A stretch of 64,000 nt of DNA from an uncultured Eubacteriales bacterium (lineage in GTDB: Bacteria > Bacillota > Clostridia > Oscillospirales > Acutalibacteraceae), in assembly GCA_934489735.1 (NCBI GenBank), contig CAKSSR010000004.1:1-64000 (forward strand). The letters are read 5' to 3'. Shown here piece after piece: positions 6,721 through 15,411 of the stretch. The notes under the pieces were generated by a model. It saw only the letters and a list, made by a program, of their open reading frames with translations. It did not search any database and had not been told where the DNA came from. Numbering within the stretch: the first letter of the stretch is position 1; every line of letters starts with the position of its first letter. The position numbers were made by a program, and so were the translations under genes.

Positions 6721-9700
6721 TACTCAACTTCATTGTCATACACATGGTTCTAATCTGCGTATGCTTGACTGCATTGTAAAAACAAAAGATTTGATTGATT
6801 ATGCAGTTGAGCTTGATATGAAGGCTGTGGCCATTACAGACCACGCCTCTATCAGTGAACATATTAACGCCATTCAATACAGTAAAAAACTAAAAGAAAA
6901 AGGTGTCGATATAAAAGTTCTTTTGGGCGATGAAATTTATCTTGTAGATGATGTTGTTGACGTTAAAGAAAATTATGTCCCAAGACAGACTCAATTCTAT
7001 CACTTTATCTTAATTGCTAAAGATAGAGTTGGATATGACCAACTTAGAGAAATTAACGCCGTGGGGTGGCAGTCCAGTTTCTTTACAGGTAAAATGAGGC
7101 GTGTTCCCAATGATAAGCGTCAAATTGAGAAGATTATTAGGGATAATAAAGGTCACTTGCTTGCAAGCACGGCTTGCATTGGAGGTGAACTAGCTAAAGC
7201 ATTTTTTAAACAAGACAAACAGCAACTTATTTCTTTTGTTAAATGGTGTATTTCAACTTTTGGCAAAGATAATTTTGCTATTGAAATTCAACCTTCTAAT
7301 AACCCTGACCAAATTGCTTTTAATAAGTGGGCCAAAGATTTCGCTTGGAAGCATAGTTTAAAATGTATTTCTACTTGCGATGTCCATTATTTAAAAAAAG
7401 AGCACCATGACATTCATAAGGCTTTTCTCACAAGTCGAGATGCAGACCGTGGCGAAACCGAAGATTTCTATGCTACTACTTATATGATGTCTACAGAAGA
7501 AAAAAAAAGTTATATGCCTTATTTCTCTGATGAAGATTATAAACAAATTGTTAATGATGGATGGGAATTTGTTAAAGATGTTGAATTCATTGACATGGAG
7601 CATATTACCATTATTCCTGAAAGAAGCCTAAAAGGGTTGGATTGTCAAGTTCGGCATATCTTTAAGGATTGGTATGACAAATATCCCTATATCAAGAATT
7701 TTGCTTATAGTAAATATGACCAAGACACCTATTTTTTACGCATGGTAGAAGATGGTTTTATAAGTAAAAAGCAAGAATTTAATGACACAAATATTGGACG
7801 TATTGCTTGGGAGCTTGAACAGTTATGGTTGATTAGCGATAAACTTGGAGCCAGAATGTCAGCCTATTATAATCTGGTTGATTATATTGTTGATATTTGT
7901 TGGGAGATTGGATTTATTGGGGTCAGCCGGGGCAGCGTAACAGGATATTATACTGCTTATCTCATTGATATACAGCAAATGAATCCTCTACAATGGAATC
8001 TTCCTGCATATAGACATCTCAACGCCGAACGGGTAAGCTGGCCCGATGTAGACCTTGATTCTTCAGCCCGTAACCGGCCAAAGATTATTCAGTGTCTTAA
8101 AGAGGTGTTTGGCGAAGATAATATTCTTAACATCTGCACTTTCAAAACAGAAACAAGTAAATCCGCACTTAAAACGGCCTGTCGAGGATGGGGGCTATCT
8201 AATGATGAAGCAAGTTATCTTTCTTCTCTTGTCCCGGTAGAGCGAGGTAAACAGTGGTCTTTAAAAGATTGCTTTTATGGCAACAAAGAAAAAGACCGAA
8301 AACCTGTTGGAGAACTTGTAAAAGAGATTAAGCTACAGTCAGAAGCCAACGATGTTGACCTTGAACAGTGCGCTTTGATGATTGAAGGGTTGATTTCTGG
8401 ATTAAGCCTTCACGCCTCTGGTATCTATATCTTTAAGGACGGCTATCTTAAACAAAATAGCCTTATGAAAACGCCTCGTGGTGATGATGTTACTTGTTGG
8501 GATATGCCTTGTTCTGATTATTGCGGGGGATTAAAATATGATAGTTTAACAACTGAGTGCCAGGATAAACTTGAAGTTTGTACAGAGTTGTTATTAAAAT
8601 ATCATAAAATAAAATGGCAAGGTAGTGTTAGAGCCACTTACAATCAATATCTTCATCCAGATAAGCTAGACTATACAACTAAAGAAATGTGGGATGATTG
8701 CTCTGAAGGTAAAATTACTGACTTGTTCCAATTTATCACTCCCGTTGGAAGCAAGTGTATTAGAAAAATTCAACCCCACAGTCTTGAAGAAATGGCTAAC
8801 GCTAACTCCCTTATGCGCATTACTGTTGAGGATAGTATTCAACCAGTAGATAAATTTCTTGCTTACAAGCATAACAGAAGTTTATGGTATAAAGAACTTG
8901 ACCAATATGGCGTGACCAACCCCGATGAAATTAAAGCTCTTGAAAAAGTCCTCAATTATTGTTATGGTTGCCCTTCCATGCAAGAAGATGTAATGGAACT
9001 TTGTATGGAACCAAAAATTGCTGGCTTTAGTTTAGCATCTGCTGATAAAGCCAGAAAAATTATAGCCAAGAAAAAAACAGAAGATGTGGCAGGACTAAAA
9101 GAGCAATTTTATTCTTCTGTTAAAAAACTTGGTAACTCAATCAATGTAGCTAACTATGTCTGGGAAGAATGTATTAAGCCACAGCTTGCTTACAGCTTTT
9201 CCAGAAACCATGTGCTTCCGTATAGTGCAGAAGCCTTGCAAGAAATGAACCTATTTTATCATTATCCTTCTGTATACTGGAATTGTGCCACAATGATTGT
9301 AAATGCTGGATTGGCCGATAATACAAATAATAGTAATTCTGATTCCTCTTTTAAAACAACAGACTATGGGAAAATTGCTAAATCTATTTATAGAGCAAAA
9401 AATGTCGGAATCAGTATCAAAGCGCCTTCAATCAACAATTCTGAACAAATTTTTACCCCCAGAGAACAAGACGATTCAATCCTGTTTGGTCTAGGTGCTA
9501 TTTCAGGCATCAATAGTGATATTGTTTCTCAAATCCTCTCTAATCGTCCTTACACTTCCTTTGCTGATTTTTACCAGAAAAATGCTTATCAAGGCTCACT
9601 CGTCACTAAATCCAAGTTCATCCAACTAATCAAGGCCGGATGTTTTGATGAGTTTGAACCTAACAGACGTATTGTGATGAGACAATACTTCATCCTATCC

Positions 9701-10621
9701 ACCCCTAACGTCACGTCTCTTGCTATGGACAATATAGGCCGAATCAAGGCTGCAAGAGTGCCTATACCTAAATCTATCATTGGCCCATACAACTTTAGAA
9801 AGTATGTGTGTAATAAGCAATTTAAGTACGGAAATCACCCCAAATTCAAATCTAAGACTTTATACTGGCTAGACCAAAAAGCCTTAAATTACTTTGAAAA
9901 TCATTGTAAAAGCTCTATGGTAGAAGGCGTAGATTATTGGTTTGAAGATGATAGATGGATAGTTGTCGATAAAAGCCTTGAAAAGTTACTTGCACCGTCC
10001 GTTGAAACACTGAAAGCCTATATCAATACTCCTGAATTTCTCAAAGAATTTAACCAAAGACGGGCCAAGCAAGAAATGCTTCAAAATGTAGAAAGTATAG
10101 ATGTAAATAAATGGGCTTTTTCTGCAATTAGTTTTTACCCGGATGAGCATGAACTCGCTCATCTTGACAGAAAACGTTATAACATTAGTTTGTTTAATGA
10201 ACTACCCGAAGAGCCTGAATTTATTGTAAGAAAAGCTGGAAAGCGTGAATGGAAGCAGTATGTTTTATTTCAAATCGCAGGAACAGTTCTCGATAAAAAT
10301 GACAATCATCACTTGCTGACGATTTTGGACATAAACAATAATGTTGTTCAATGTAAGTTTAATGCAGAAGATTATAGCTATTATAAAGCACAACTTTCTG
10401 TAATGAATCCTGATGGTAGCAAAACCATTATGGATAAGCCATGGTTTAAACGTGGCCAACCTCTTATTTTAACTGGTGTTAGAATGGGCGTAGATGATTT
10501 TAGAGTTAAGTCTTATAAAAACTCAATTTTTAATCGTAAAGTGTATCGTATTGATTCTATTGACAATAATACGGGTGAGATTGAATTTACTATTTATCGT
10601 TATGATGAGGAGGTAGAATAA
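6713..10621 (+). CDS. dnaE: DNA polymerase III alpha subunit (DnaE type)
   Basis: This 1302-residue enzyme is the phage replicative polymerase. It opens with a PHP domain: HCHTHGS at 7-13, then ITDHAS and further His/Asp residues to about 280. The PolC-type NTP-transferase core follows, with GVSRGSVTGYYTAYL near 403-417 and the catalytic acidic motif PDVDLD at 444-449. A helix-hairpin-helix/thumb region comes next, and the end (about 1165-1290) looks like an OB fold. There is no separate 3'-5' exonuclease domain. The start overlaps the methyltransferase stop, and its TAA overlaps the next ATG. Clamp, loader and primase were not seen in this window. Confidence 0.95.
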   Translation: MNDTQLHCHTHGSNLRMLDCIVKTKDLIDYAVELDMKAVAITDHASISEHINAIQYSKKLKEKGVDIKVLLGDEIYLVDDVVDVKENYVPRQTQFYHFILIAKDRVGYDQLREINAVGWQSSFFTGKMRRVPNDKRQIEKIIRDNKGHLLASTACIGGELAKAFFKQDKQQLISFVKWCISTFGKDNFAIEIQPSNNPDQIAFNKWAKDFAWKHSLKCISTCDVHYLKKEHHDIHKAFLTSRDADRGETEDFYATTYMMSTEEKKSYMPYFSDEDYKQIVNDGWEFVKDVEFIDMEHITIIPERSLKGLDCQVRHIFKDWYDKYPYIKNFAYSKYDQDTYFLRMVEDGFISKKQEFNDTNIGRIAWELEQLWLISDKLGARMSAYYNLVDYIVDICWEIGFIGVSRGSVTGYYTAYLIDIQQMNPLQWNLPAYRHLNAERVSWPDVDLDSSARNRPKIIQCLKEVFGEDNILNICTFKTETSKSALKTACRGWGLSNDEASYLSSLVPVERGKQWSLKDCFYGNKEKDRKPVGELVKEIKLQSEANDVDLEQCALMIEGLISGLSLHASGIYIFKDGYLKQNSLMKTPRGDDVTCWDMPCSDYCGGLKYDSLTTECQDKLEVCTELLLKYHKIKWQGSVRATYNQYLHPDKLDYTTKEMWDDCSEGKITDLFQFITPVGSKCIRKIQPHSLEEMANANSLMRITVEDSIQPVDKFLAYKHNRSLWYKELDQYGVTNPDEIKALEKVLNYCYGCPSMQEDVMELCMEPKIAGFSLASADKARKIIAKKKTEDVAGLKEQFYSSVKKLGNSINVANYVWEECIKPQLAYSFSRNHVLPYSAEALQEMNLFYHYPSVYWNCATMIVNAGLADNTNNSNSDSSFKTTDYGKIAKSIYRAKNVGISIKAPSINNSEQIFTPREQDDSILFGLGAISGINSDIVSQILSNRPYTSFADFYQKNAYQGSLVTKSKFIQLIKAGCFDEFEPNRRIVMRQYFILSTPNVTSLAMDNIGRIKAARVPIPKSIIGPYNFRKYVCNKQFKYGNHPKFKSKTLYWLDQKALNYFENHCKSSMVEGVDYWFEDDRWIVVDKSLEKLLAPSVETLKAYINTPEFLKEFNQRRAKQEMLQNVESIDVNKWAFSAISFYPDEHELAHLDRKRYNISLFNELPEEPEFIVRKAGKREWKQYVLFQIAGTVLDKNDNHHLLTILDINNNVVQCKFNAEDYSYYKAQLSVMNPDGSKTIMDKPWFKRGQPLILTGVRMGVDDFRVKSYKNSIFNRKVYRIDSIDNNTGEIEFTIYRYDEEVE

Positions 10622-10944
10622 TGGCTCATATCGTTGCATTAAAAAATGGTAAAAATATCCATGTATTTACTAATACAGACGAAAATTTATACAAATCGCT
10701 ATCTTATTATATCCGAAATGAATTAGGTAACGATTTTTATAGCTATCTGGATTCTTATGCTCAATCTTTAATTGAAGATAATAAAAACTTAGAGAAGGAT
10801 TGGGCCGAAGCCGAAGAAAGAACAGGTAAACTTGAATACGAAAAAAATGAAACGATTCAAATTGCTCGTGAAGTCTACAATCTTATTGACGAAGAAGATT
10901 TAGAATCGGCTAAAAACGCTCTAGAGCAAATCCTAAATTATTAA
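10621..10944 (+). CDS. Hypothetical coiled-coil protein, 107 aa
   Basis: The ATG overlaps the last base of the polymerase stop codon, with GAGGAGG just upstream. The N-terminal 45 residues (MAHIVALKNGKNIHVFTN) suggest a small beta-alpha unit. The rest is a charged helix (IEDNKNLEKDWAEAEERTGK and on) likely to form a coiled coil. It is co-translated with the polymerase and ends the operon just before promoter P3, so an accessory role in replication is possible but not shown. Confidence 0.6.
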   Translation: MAHIVALKNGKNIHVFTNTDENLYKSLSYYIRNELGNDFYSYLDSYAQSLIEDNKNLEKDWAEAEERTGKLEYEKNETIQIAREVYNLIDEEDLESAKNALEQILNY

Positions 10945-10953
10945 AATAATCTC

Positions 10954-10982
10954 TTGACAAGCCTCTTTGCTTATGCTATATT
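10954..10982 (+). promoter_or_regulatory. Sigma-A promoter P3, spacer complementary to the RBS
   Basis: TTGACA at 10954-10959, a 17-base spacer ending in TGC (extended -10), and TATATT at 10977-10982. The expected start of transcription is the A near 10989. It serves the 11011-14444 gene set including the RecD-like helicase. Confidence 0.88.
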
Positions 10983-11008
10983 ATAGTTACAAAGCAAGGA
11001 GGTTTGTC
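10956..11008 (+). promoter_or_regulatory. 17-pair RNA stem over the RBS in readthrough transcripts
   Basis: GACAAGCCTCTTTGCTT (10956-10972) and AAGCAAGGAGGTTTGTC (10992-11008) pair over 17 consecutive positions. Fifteen are Watson-Crick and two are G-U on the sense RNA. The 19-base loop holds the -10 box. The second arm contains AAGGAGG, the ribosome binding site for ATG 11011. RNA started near 10989 lacks the first arm and can fold ACAAA (10989-10993) with TTTGT (11003-11007), placing GCAAGGAGG in an open loop. Confidence 0.78.
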
Positions 11009-11010
11009 TT

Positions 11011-11208
11011 ATGTATAAGATTTGTAAGTACGGCAAGGTAAATGAATATGTGGTCTCTGTAAACACTAAAAATGGTGTTACTACTGTTATTCATTGTCCA
11101 GCTTTTAAAGATGGCACCAGTTTTGAAAATCGCGAAGCTGTTCGTCTTTGCGAAGAGCTGAATGAAACTTATAGCAATTATGGCGTTGTGTTTGGAGGAT
11201 ATGAATAA
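11011..11208 (+). CDS. Small hypothetical protein, 65 aa
   Basis: The ATG follows AAGGAGG by 8 bases and is the first gene behind promoter P3. The protein MYKICKYGKVNEYVVSVN has an alternating hydrophobic pattern typical of a small beta sheet, then a helix around ENREAVRLCEELNETY. The family is not recognised. Its translation is the most direct target of the stem described at 10956-11008. Its stop overlaps the ATG at 11201 of the next frame. Confidence 0.65.
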   Translation: MYKICKYGKVNEYVVSVNTKNGVTTVIHCPAFKDGTSFENREAVRLCEELNETYSNYGVVFGGYE

Positions 11209-11209
11209 A

Positions 11210-11614
11210 ATGAAGATGCAACTGTTGCCTTTTAATAAAGCATATGAAGTCGCTAAGACATTTGAACCTAATGTATGCGAAGAGCGTAGTATTTATGGTC
11301 TTTCTGATGACACTATTCCCTGGGGCAAAATGATTGATGTCGATTTTAACACCAAAAACGATACTTATACATTCGACGATTTCTTCATTCCTAAATATTG
11401 CTTTAAAGAAAGTTCTAAAGAAATTATGAAAAATATCCTGCGTTATGGCGATTTCCTTAAAATTGATTTTCATTACGAACTTGATGTGACTAAAATTCGC
11501 CCTGTTATCGTTCGATTGATTTCTTATAAAGGCGATATTTTTTATTATAAAATGTTTGACGATACTGGAGAAGTTGTAGAGCGCGAGAAAGTAGGTAAAG
11601 CCGATGAGCCTTAG
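11210..11614 (+). CDS. Hypothetical protein, 134 aa
   Basis: Several ATGs are in frame (11201, 11210, 11216). 11210 is preferred because GGAGG at 11194-11198 is 11 bases upstream, while 11201 would be only 2 bases from it. The protein is rich in aromatic and acidic residues, with YGLSDDTIPWGKMIDVDF in the middle and a C-terminal strand pair (GDIFYYKMFDDTGEVV). I do not recognise the family. It overlaps the helicase start by 11 bases, so the two are coupled. Confidence 0.6.
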   Translation: MKMQLLPFNKAYEVAKTFEPNVCEERSIYGLSDDTIPWGKMIDVDFNTKNDTYTFDDFFIPKYCFKESSKEIMKNILRYGDFLKIDFHYELDVTKIRPVIVRLISYKGDIFYYKMFDDTGEVVEREKVGKADEP

Positions 11615-13799
11615 AGTAAAACTTGTCCCTGTTAGAGAGATTTATTTTAATCAATCTAACGGCTTTAGAGTTCTAGGATGTGAACCTGTTAATGGCAACG
11701 AAGTTGTTTTAAACAAATATGGCAACTTTACCTTATCTGGTTCTAACTTGTCTACTTTTAATATCGGAGAAGAGTATGAATTAGAAATTCGAGAAGATAA
11801 ACGTAGCAAGTATGCTGGCAGTTATATTTTGGTTGGGTTTTCTGATATCAACGTAAATGAGAATGGTATCACAATTAAACCTGAACAAGAAATGACTATT
11901 TTAAGGCATATCTGTGAAGGCGACCAACCAAAATATATTCATGACGCTTATTCCAACTTTGTTCAACTTGTTCTTGATGGACGTGAGGAAGAAATCGACC
12001 ACAAGAAAATTTACAATGTCGGCCCTGTTCGGTTTGAGGAATATGTGAATAAAATCAAGGGCTATTTCACCACCATCCAATTTTTGCCCCTCGCCTCTGA
12101 TTGGGGTATTGAGAATGATAGCGATGTTAAGAAGTTGATTGATGTTTTCACTACACCAGAAGAGTTAAATCAAGCCCTTGAAAGTAGCCCTTATCACATC
12201 TTCTTTGACTTACTTAATTATTCCTTTGACAAGTCTGATAGATATGTCTTAGACAAGCGGCCTGATTTGATTGATTCTAAGGAGCGTTGCGAGTTTGCTT
12301 GTCTTGAAATTCTTAGAGAAAACGAGCTTGAAGGCGATACAAGAATTTATACAGAATTGCTTGAGGATTTAGCTAAAGATAAAGCACCTGAATGTGCTCA
12401 GTATGTAGAAGAAGTTATCAAAAGCAGTGAAAGAATTTTTTACGATGAAGAAAAGCAATATTCTAGCAACAAAGAAACTTATAATGCAGAGGTCAATATC
12501 GCCGAAAATATTAAAGATAGACTGCAATATGAAGAAAATCTTAGTATGAATATTGATAACTTTACTACGATTGACGGTTTTCAATGCACGGACGAACAAA
12601 AACAAATTCTTGAACTTGCAAACAGATATAAAGTTTGTATGTTAAGGGGCTATGGAGGCAGTGGCAAATCGACGGTAATGAAATCTTTAGTTCTTATGCT
12701 TGAAGCTCATCATAAGTCTTATCGTCAATTAGCCCCAACCGGGAAAGCTGCCAAGAGATTAAGAGAAACAACGGGCCGTGAAGCTAGCACAATTCATATG
12801 CTTTTAGCTTGCACAGACAAAGTAGATGATGATTTTGTTATACTAGACGAATTTTCAATGGTGGGCGTTCATTTGCTGTCTTTGTTGTTTAATATCTGTA
12901 GCAAAAACACCCGATTTGTTTTTGTTTGCGATGAAGCACAACTTGCCTCTATTTCTTGCGGAAATATAACACAAGATATTATTGATTCAAATGTTGTCCC
13001 TGCTGCAACTTTGACCAAGATTTTCCGTTATGGAACTTCTGGTCTTGCTACAATCGCCACAGATACACGAAATGGTGAACTAGGTCCGAGACAAAATAGC
13101 ACGTTTTCAGATTATCAGTTTATTCCTATCAATAACAAGCCTATCAAACAAATTCTTGATTTCTATCAAACGCTCCTTGACAATTACAACAAAGATGATA
13201 TAATGATATTGTCCCCGTTCAACAAAGGCCCTGTTGGTACAGTAGCAATTAACAAAGCTATTCAATCCAGATACAATCCTAATCCTGATACCAAGGCCGT
13301 TCGTAAAACTTCGTCTGGCGAAGAAATTATGTTTAAGATTGGAGATAAAGTTATCAATACTCATAACGAGTATAGTATGCCTTGTTTCCTTACGGATGAC
13401 GATGGCAGCTTGGTTGAAAGCACAGACAGAACAATTTCTGTAATGAATGGTGATATCGGTTATGTAAGATATATCAAAGAAACCGATAGGGGGATTGTCA
13501 TGGCAGTTGAGTTTGATACTGGAATGGCACAAGTATATGGGCCTTATATGAATAATTTACTACTTGGGTATGCTATCTCATGTCATAAATCACAAGGCTC
13601 AGAAAGTAAAGCTGTAATTGTTATTACTAGTCCCATGCATAAGCGTATGTTAAGTAGCAATTTATTGTATGTAGCTGATAGTCGAGCTAAAGAGCAACTA
13701 ATTGAAATTGGTGACATTGAAACAATCAAAGAGGGCCTTAAACGGCATGAAAACAAAGAAAGGGAGACTTGGCTCTGTGAACTATTAAAGGAGGAATAA
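11604..13799 (+). CDS. RecD-like DNA helicase (superfamily 1B)
   Basis: The protein has 731 residues. The N-terminal 90 residues form the OB-like domain seen in RecD2 enzymes. A helix-hairpin-helix-like region follows. The motor begins near 340, with the Walker A motif GYGGSGKST at about 349-357. Walker B is LDEFSMVG near 415, and the C-terminal UvrD-type domain carries HKSQGSES near 659-666. RecD2-like proteins unwind DNA 5' to 3' using ATP. In a phage this fits a role as a replication or recombination helicase. It follows the gene at 11210 with an 11-base overlap and is followed closely by small genes. Confidence 0.9.
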   Translation: MSLRVKLVPVREIYFNQSNGFRVLGCEPVNGNEVVLNKYGNFTLSGSNLSTFNIGEEYELEIREDKRSKYAGSYILVGFSDINVNENGITIKPEQEMTILRHICEGDQPKYIHDAYSNFVQLVLDGREEEIDHKKIYNVGPVRFEEYVNKIKGYFTTIQFLPLASDWGIENDSDVKKLIDVFTTPEELNQALESSPYHIFFDLLNYSFDKSDRYVLDKRPDLIDSKERCEFACLEILRENELEGDTRIYTELLEDLAKDKAPECAQYVEEVIKSSERIFYDEEKQYSSNKETYNAEVNIAENIKDRLQYEENLSMNIDNFTTIDGFQCTDEQKQILELANRYKVCMLRGYGGSGKSTVMKSLVLMLEAHHKSYRQLAPTGKAAKRLRETTGREASTIHMLLACTDKVDDDFVILDEFSMVGVHLLSLLFNICSKNTRFVFVCDEAQLASISCGNITQDIIDSNVVPAATLTKIFRYGTSGLATIATDTRNGELGPRQNSTFSDYQFIPINNKPIKQILDFYQTLLDNYNKDDIMILSPFNKGPVGTVAINKAIQSRYNPNPDTKAVRKTSSGEEIMFKIGDKVINTHNEYSMPCFLTDDDGSLVESTDRTISVMNGDIGYVRYIKETDRGIVMAVEFDTGMAQVYGPYMNNLLLGYAISCHKSQGSESKAVIVITSPMHKRMLSSNLLYVADSRAKEQLIEIGDIETIKEGLKRHENKERETWLCELLKEE

Positions 13800-13802
13800 A
13801 AT

Positions 13803-13976
13803 TTGAGGTATAAACCGCTTGAACCCGGAATGTATATTGTACAATTCCATAAAAATATAAGCACGGAAAATATCGCTCATATTATTAGCAATCTTAACTT
13901 CCGTGGCGAAAAATATGGAATTGAGTTTATCCCAGAACGGACAGAGTTATATCAAATCATAAGGAGTGAAGAATAG
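13803..13976 (+). CDS. Small hypothetical protein, 57 aa
   Basis: A TTG at 13803, 7 bases after AGGAGG at the end of the helicase gene, opens a frame of 57 residues: MRYKPLEPGMYIVQFHKN, then a helix around TENIAHIISNLNF and FIPERTELYQIIRSEE. Its length and charge pattern look like a real small protein, and it fills an otherwise empty gap between two tightly spaced genes. The family is not recognised. Confidence 0.55.
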   Translation: MRYKPLEPGMYIVQFHKNISTENIAHIISNLNFRGEKYGIEFIPERTELYQIIRSEE

Positions 13977-13977
13977 T

Positions 13978-14181
13978 ATGATTGTCCGTATATGTGACGT
14001 TTGTCAAAATAAAATCCCTGTTGGGCAAATAACATATCGACTGAGTTTATTTAATCCAAATACAGTTAGAACACAGTTCAACCCTGATAAATATGATATT
14101 AGCTATTCAGAAATGTGCGAACATTGCGCACAACAAATCCACAGCTATCTACATGAGTTAGAGAAGAAGGAGGCGAAATAA
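13978..14181 (+). CDS. Small zinc-ribbon protein, 67 aa
   Basis: The start is ATG 13978 behind AAGGAG; a longer frame from 13966 has no better site. The protein carries two Cys pairs, CDVC at residues 6-9 and CEHC near 48-51. This C-x2-C/C-x2-C layout of a treble-clef or zinc ribbon is common in small phage proteins that bind nucleic acid or partners. The C-terminus is a charged helix (SYLHELEKKEAK). It lies between small genes of unknown function. The metal site is inferred from spacing only. Confidence 0.65.
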   Translation: MIVRICDVCQNKIPVGQITYRLSLFNPNTVRTQFNPDKYDISYSEMCEHCAQQIHSYLHELEKKEAK

Positions 14182-14183
14182 GC

Positions 14184-14444
14184 ATGAAACGTTTCTGTGT
14201 AAAAGAGACTGTCAATCACTATCACATGGTAGAAATTGATGACGAACTAAACATTGATAATATTGTGTCGCTTGCGAGACAGCATCTAAAAGATAATACT
14301 GGCTTTGGAGCAATCAATCAAGTTCTATCAAATATTGAACACAAATATGGGTTTGATTACAATGTTAAACCTAATTATTGTGGTACTACAGCCGAAGCCC
14401 TTGAAGTAATGGGCTGTGAAGAAGATACGCCTGAACTAGACTAA
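14184..14444 (+). CDS. Hypothetical protein, 86 aa
   Basis: ATG 14184 follows AGAAGGAGG at a distance of 9 bases. The protein MKRFCVKETVNHYHMVEIDD starts with a beta strand pair and continues with a helix (IDNIVSLARQHLK). The end (KPNYCGTTAEALEVMGCEED) is acidic. I do not recognise it. It is the last gene before the nrdD promoter and probably ends the P3 transcription unit. Confidence 0.6.
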   Translation: MKRFCVKETVNHYHMVEIDDELNIDNIVSLARQHLKDNTGFGAINQVLSNIEHKYGFDYNVKPNYCGTTAEALEVMGCEEDTPELD

Positions 14445-14458
14445 AGTTCATAATATGT

Positions 14459-14533
14459 TTACAATTTATTCATATGATTGTAACATTTTTATGATATAAT
14501 TTTTATCCCATCTGAGAAGGTGGGATATTTTTT
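14459..14533 (+). promoter_or_regulatory. nrdD promoter with operator-like repeat and leader hairpin
   Basis: TTACAAT (14459-14465) and ATTGTAA (14477-14483) form a 7-base inverted repeat covering the place of a -35 box. TATAAT at 14495-14500 has an upstream TG, an extended -10. Transcription should start near 14505-14507. There ATCCCATCT pairs with AGGTGGGAT around a GAGA loop (14505-14526, one G-U) followed by ATTTTTT, a terminator-shaped hairpin. AAAGGAG (14535-14541) then serves the TTG start at 14551. The repeat does not match the NrdR box I know, so the regulator is unknown. Confidence 0.7.
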
Positions 14534-14550
14534 CAAAGGAGTGATGTTGA

Positions 14551-15411
14551 TTGATTAAAATTACCAAAAAAAATGGCGCTGTGGTTCCTTTTGATGGTGA
14601 CAAAATCAAGAAGGCTATCCGAAAAAGTGCTGAACGCGTATGTGTAAATTTGTCTGAAAAAGATGAAAATAAAGTAGTTAATTCTGTAAAAAAGCAACTA
14701 CAGTATAACGAGCTTCCTGTTCATGTAAATACTATTCATAACATGGTAGAATGCGCTCTTGACCAAGTAGAGCCTAGAGTAGCCAAATCTTACCGTGAAT
14801 ACAGAGACAATAAAAGCACTTTTGCTGCAATGTTAGACAAAGTATACAATAAAAAGCTATCTTTGTCCTTTATTGGCGATAGAAGCAACGCCAATGCTGA
14901 CAGCGCCCTTGTTACAACGCAGAAAGCTATTGTTTATAACGAGTTGAATAGCGAATTGTACAAAAAATTCTTCCTTACTGTTGAAGAAGAAAAAGCGATG
15001 AGCGAAGGATATATCTATATCCACGATAGAGGAAGCAGACTTGACACTATGAATTGTTGCTTATTCGATATGAAGTCTGTCCTCTCTGGTGGCTTTACAA
15101 TGGGGAATCTTGACTATCAAGAGCCAAAAACACTTGACGTAGCTTTTGATTTAATTGCAGATGTCGCTATCAACGCTGCTGCTTGCGAATACGGCGGATT
15201 TACCATTAGCGAAGTCGATAAACTATTAGCCCCTTATGCAAAAAAGAGCTATGACATCTATCTAAAAGAATACTATGACATTAAGCCTAGCGCTACATAC
15301 AAGGAAGCAGATGAATGGGCTTTTAATAAAACCAAACGTGAAGCAGAACAAGGTTTCCAAGGATGGGAAATGAAGTTCAATTCTGTTGCTTCTAGCCGAG
15401 GAGATTACCCT
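14551..15411 (+). CDS. nrdD: Anaerobic ribonucleotide reductase NrdD, exon 1 of 3
   Basis: NrdD reduces ribonucleotides to deoxyribonucleotides with a glycyl radical and works only without oxygen. Exon 1 (287 codons, TTG start behind AAAGGAG) encodes an ATP-cone: IKITKKNGAVVPFDGDKIKK and about 90 residues. The first part of the barrel follows and ends at SSRGDYP. The spliced protein of 708 residues joins exons 14551-15411, 16316-16618 and 17439-18401. All three stay in frame and the junction RGDYP/FTSI restores the conserved NrdD sequence. The activase NrdG follows downstream. It would supply dNTPs for phage replication in an anaerobe. Confidence 0.93.

Noticed and set aside
14458..14483. TTTACA at 14458 as -35 box with TAACAT as -10
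   Set aside because: The spacing of 17 is right, but TAACAT is poor and the TATAAT with TG extension downstream is much better.
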